A DNA stretch of 37,721 nt, taken from NCBI GenBank assembly GCA_020725265.1, contig DYFK01000024.1, positions 1 to 37,721 on the forward strand. Direction: 5' to 3'. The notes under the pieces were generated by a model that saw only the letters and a list, made by a program, of their open reading frames with translations, was not told the origin of the DNA and did no database searches. Positions 35,944 through 37,721 of this stretch are shown in pieces (positions within the stretch are counted from its first letter, which is position 1; every line of letters starts with the position of its first letter). Both the position numbers and the translations under genes were made by a program. Origin of the DNA: Hydrogenophilus sp. GTDB taxonomy: Bacteria; Pseudomonadota; Gammaproteobacteria; Burkholderiales; Thiobacillaceae.

Positions 35944-36747
35944 TCAGAAGAACGTGGAAACCGCCGCGTCCAGGGCATCCCGCATGTCCGGATCGTCGGT
36001 GATCGGCCGCACCAGGGCGACGCGGCAGGCGGCCATCGGGGCGACGCCCTTGGCGATCAGGCTGCCGGCGTAGATCAGCATACGGGTGGACAGACCTTCG
36101 TCCAGGCCATGACCTTTCAGGTTGCGGCTGCGCTCGGCGATGGACACCAGCTTGCCGGCGATGCCCGCGTCGACGCCGGACTCATGGGCGACGATCTCGG
36201 TCTCGATGGCGTGTTCCGGGTAGGTGAAATCGAGGCCGCCGAAGCGCTGCTTGGTGGATTGCTTGAGATCCTTCATCAGCGACTGATAGCCGGGGTTATA
36301 GCTGATGACGATCTGGAAGTCCGGATGCGCGTTGACCAGTTCGCCCTTCTTTTCCAGGGGCAGCACCCGACGGTTGTCGGTCAGCGGGTGGATGACCACG
36401 GTGGTGTCCTGACGGGCTTCCACCACTTCGTCCAGGTAGCAGATGGCGCCGTGGCGGGCGGCGATGGCCAGCGGGCCGTCCTGCCACTCGGTGCCGGAGG
36501 CGGACAGCAGGAAGCGGCCGACCAGGTCGGAAGCGGTCATGTCCTCGTTGCAGGCCACGGTGATCAGGGGCTTGCCCAGCTTGTGGGCCATGTATTCGAC
36601 GAAGCGGGTCTTGCCGCAGCCGGTGGGGCCCTTGAGCATCATGGGCATGCGCACGGAGTAGGCGGCTTCGAACAGCTCCACCTCGTCGGCCACGGGGCGG
36701 TAATAGGGCTGCTGGGTGATGCGGTACTGGTCAACGATGTTGCTCAT
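35944..36747 (-). CDS. cbbQ: RuBisCO activase AAA+ subunit CbbQ
   Basis: This 267-residue MoxR-type AAA+ ATPase forms the hexameric motor of the CbbQO RuBisCO activase. Walker A is GPTGCGKT (40-47), Walker B ICYLDEV (102-108), and the sensor region [10 protein letters not shown] follows. A ribosome site GAGAGGAAG lies just before the ATG at 36747. It is separated from cbbS by 173 bases that contain a strong terminator and a repeat element, so it is probably expressed below cbbLS by read-through or from its own promoter. Confidence 0.95.
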   Translation of the reverse strand: MSNIVDQYRITQQPYYRPVADEVELFEAAYSVRMPMMLKGPTGCGKTRFVEYMAHKLGKPLITVACNEDMTASDLVGRFLLSASGTEWQDGPLAIAARHGAICYLDEVVEARQDTTVVIHPLTDNRRVLPLEKKGELVNAHPDFQIVISYNPGYQSLMKDLKQSTKQRFGGLDFTYPEHAIETEIVAHESGVDAGIAGKLVSIAERSRNLKGHGLDEGLSTRMLIYAGSLIAKGVAPMAACRVALVRPITDDPDMRDALDAAVSTFF

Positions 36748-36758
36748 GTCTTCCTCTC

Positions 36759-36855
36759 TAGCTGGTAGCTGGTAGCCAGTAGCCGGTAGCCGGATTTCGC
36801 CCGCGAAGCGCGGCCGTCTTCAAGCCACAAGCCACTCGCTACAAGCTACAGGCAT
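36759..36855. repeat. Heptanucleotide repeat element upstream of cbbQ
   Basis: Five units (TAGCTGG, TAGCTGG, TAGCCAG, TAGCCGG, TAGCCGG; 36759-36793) are followed by a 27-base spacer. A second array (CAAGCCA, CAAGCCA, CTCGCTA, CAAGCTA, CAGGCAT; 36821-36855) is roughly the reverse complement of the first. The element is thus an imperfect inverted repeat built of heptamers, like those at 17390 and 35869 but with a different unit. Confidence 0.75.
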
Positions 36856-36857
36856 TT

Positions 36858-36897
36858 CAAACAAAAGCCCCCGCCACGCGCGCGCGCGGCGGGGGCT
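36858..36897 (-). terminator. Rho-independent terminator after cbbS
   Basis: AGCCCCCGCC (36888-36897 on the minus strand) pairs with 36866-36875 in a perfect 10-bp GC stem with a 12-base alternating GC loop. It is followed on the minus strand by TTTTGTTTGAAATG. It lies 23 bases past the cbbS stop codon and upstream of cbbQ. Confidence 0.8.
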
Positions 36898-36920
36898 GAT
36901 ACATCAGTCCGCCGCGCGGA

Positions 36921-37268
36921 TCAGACCGTTTTGCCGCGGTAGATCACCATGGCCGCGCCCTGGGACTGGGCGAAGTTGTCGTAGCCGACCAGGCGAACGT
37001 GGTTGTTCGGGTTGGCCTTGTGGCAGGCATCGGCTTCGGCCAGGATCTTGTCGACGTCGGTCTCGCCGAACATCGGCAGCTTCCACATGTACCAGTAGTT
37101 GTCCATCAGGTACTGCGGCTCGGTGTGCTCGATGGCCGGGTTCCAGCCCTTCTTGACGATGTACTCGACCTGCTTGCGGATGCCGTCGGCGGTCATGGCG
37201 GGCAGATAGGAGAAAGTCTCGAACTTGCGGCTGGCGGGATCGCTCAGGCGGGAGTTGTAGTCTTGCAT
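36921..37268 (-). CDS. cbbS: RuBisCO small subunit
   Basis: The 115-residue product matches form I small subunits: [34 protein letters not shown] is a family-typical N-terminal half, followed by [41 protein letters not shown]. It packs with CbbL in the L8S8 enzyme that fixes CO2. AAAGGAAA lies upstream of the ATG at 37268. A second in-frame ATG at 37310 would add 14 residues that fall within a stem-loop, so I reject it. Confidence 0.97.
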   Translation of the reverse strand: MQDYNSRLSDPASRKFETFSYLPAMTADGIRKQVEYIVKKGWNPAIEHTEPQYLMDNYWYMWKLPMFGETDVDKILAEADACHKANPNNHVRLVGYDNFAQSQGAAMVIYRGKTV

Positions 37269-37299
37269 GTCGGTTTCCTTTACTTGAATCGGTAACTGG

Positions 37300-37356
37300 A
37301 TCCCGGACAAGCCAAAGGCTTGATCCGGGATGACCTTGCGCTTTGGCGCAAGGTCA
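37300..37356 (-). other. Two consecutive stem-loops between cbbL and cbbS
   Basis: The first stem (37331-37341 with 37346-37356) is a perfect 11-bp hairpin with a TTTG loop and includes the cbbL stop codon. The second (37300-37331) is a 14-bp stem with one bulged base and an AAA loop, resembling the dispersed GGATCCCGG-type palindromes of proteobacteria. Such structures between cbbL and cbbS could protect the cbbL end of the mRNA or set the subunit ratio; this is inference. Confidence 0.7.
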
Positions 37357-37721
37357 CTTGTGGGCCACGTCCAGCTTGTCGACGGTGTCGAACTCGAACT
37401 TGATCTCTTTCCAGGTTTCCATGGCGATCTTCAGTTCGGGGCTGTTGGCGGCGGCCTTCTCCAGCACGGCCTTGCCTTCCTTCTCGATGGCGACGCCCTG
37501 GTTGCGGGCTTCCACGCAGGCTTCCAGGGCGACCCGGTTGGCGGCGGCGCCGGCGGCGTTGCCCCAGGGGTGGCCCAGGGTGCCACCACCGAATTGCAGC
37601 ACGGAGTCGTCACCGAAGATGGTGACCAGCGCCGGCATGTGCCAGACGTGGATGCCACCGGAAGCAACGGCGAAGGCGCCGGGCATGGAGCCCCAGTCCT
37701 GGTCGAAGAAGATGCCGCGGC
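37354..37721 (-). CDS. cbbL: RuBisCO large subunit, C-terminal part (cut by the window edge)
   Basis: About 121 residues of the C-terminus are present. They include [21 protein letters not shown] (active-site region), [21 protein letters not shown] (phosphate-binding glycines), [20 protein letters not shown], and the form I tail [14 protein letters not shown]. The last residues are the surface that CbbO-type activases engage in form IA enzymes. The gene continues beyond 37721. The order cbbL-cbbS-cbbQ-cbbO and absence of carboxysome genes downstream point to the IAq type. Confidence 0.97.
   Translation of the reverse strand, partial: RGIFFDQDWGSMPGAFAVASGGIHVWHMPALVTIFGDDSVLQFGGGTLGHPWGNAAGAAANRVALEACVEARNQGVAIEKEGKAVLEKAAANSPELKIAMETWKEIKFEFDTVDKLDVAHK

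Noticed and set aside
33507-36002. An 831-codon open frame on the plus strand opposite cbbO, and similar long frames opposite ftsZ (9811-11061) and in other GC-rich genes
   Set aside because: They are complements of real genes with high third-position GC, which suppresses stops on the other strand. Their translations are low-complexity (rich in G, H, D, V, Q) and have no family motifs.
35869-36855. CRISPR array from the short repeated units near cbbQ
   Set aside because: Units are seven bases, contiguous and degenerate, with no spacers of constant length and no cas genes.

Overview
The window looks like part of the chromosome of a GC-rich, autotrophic, probably sulfur-oxidising proteobacterium. 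I favour a betaproteobacterium of the Thiobacillus type. The clues are a RuBisCO cluster in the order cbbL-cbbS-cbbQ-cbbO with form IA-like protein sequence, di-haem cytochrome c4 and c5-like proteins, rnpB directly upstream of mraZ, and an FtsZ tail ending DIPAFLRKQAD. The genus is an inference. I could run no database search.

Layout. 1-54: 3'-truncated tRNA-Arg(CCG). 84-8723: housekeeping genes on both strands (di-haem c5-like cytochrome, Rep-type helicase, cytochrome c4, GTPase EngB, HemB, a YcgR/PilZ protein, a Nudix hydrolase, a TrpB2-type enzyme, a small membrane protein). 8723-27488: a complete minus-strand division and cell-wall (dcw) cluster, mraZ-rsmH-ftsL-ftsI-murE-murF-mraY-murD-ftsW-murG-murC-murB-ddlB-ftsQ-ftsA-ftsZ, followed by lpxC. 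Most junctions overlap by 4-14 nt. The cluster starts from a readable promoter that carries 10-bp-phased TGG repeats, the likely MraZ operator. 27679-28967: RNase P RNA and purC, both on the minus strand. 33026-37721: a small hypothetical gene and the RuBisCO operon (cbbO, cbbQ, cbbS and the 3' part of cbbL), all on the minus strand.

The accessory island is 29033-32916. It holds one large plus-strand gene of 1187 codons with clearly lower GC than its neighbours. Its product joins an N-terminal nucleoside phosphorylase/nucleosidase-like domain, a Ser/Asp-rich linker, a P-loop NTPase of STAND/NLR type, and a C-terminal TPR-like array with an exact 68-residue period. An imperfect inverted repeat (56 of 68 positions identical, counted by eye) flanks it. 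I read it as a bacterial NLR-like immune protein whose effector probably cleaves a nucleotide such as ATP. This is the strongest candidate for an unusual system here.

Other structure includes degenerate heptanucleotide repeat elements beside cbbQ and at the start of murG, where one appears to have been inserted in frame and to be translated. There is a terminator between cbbS and cbbQ, paired stem-loops between cbbL and cbbS, a dRS3-like palindrome after cbbO, and a perfect AT-rich palindrome between rnpB and mraZ. No gene-free stretch exceeds about 300 bases.
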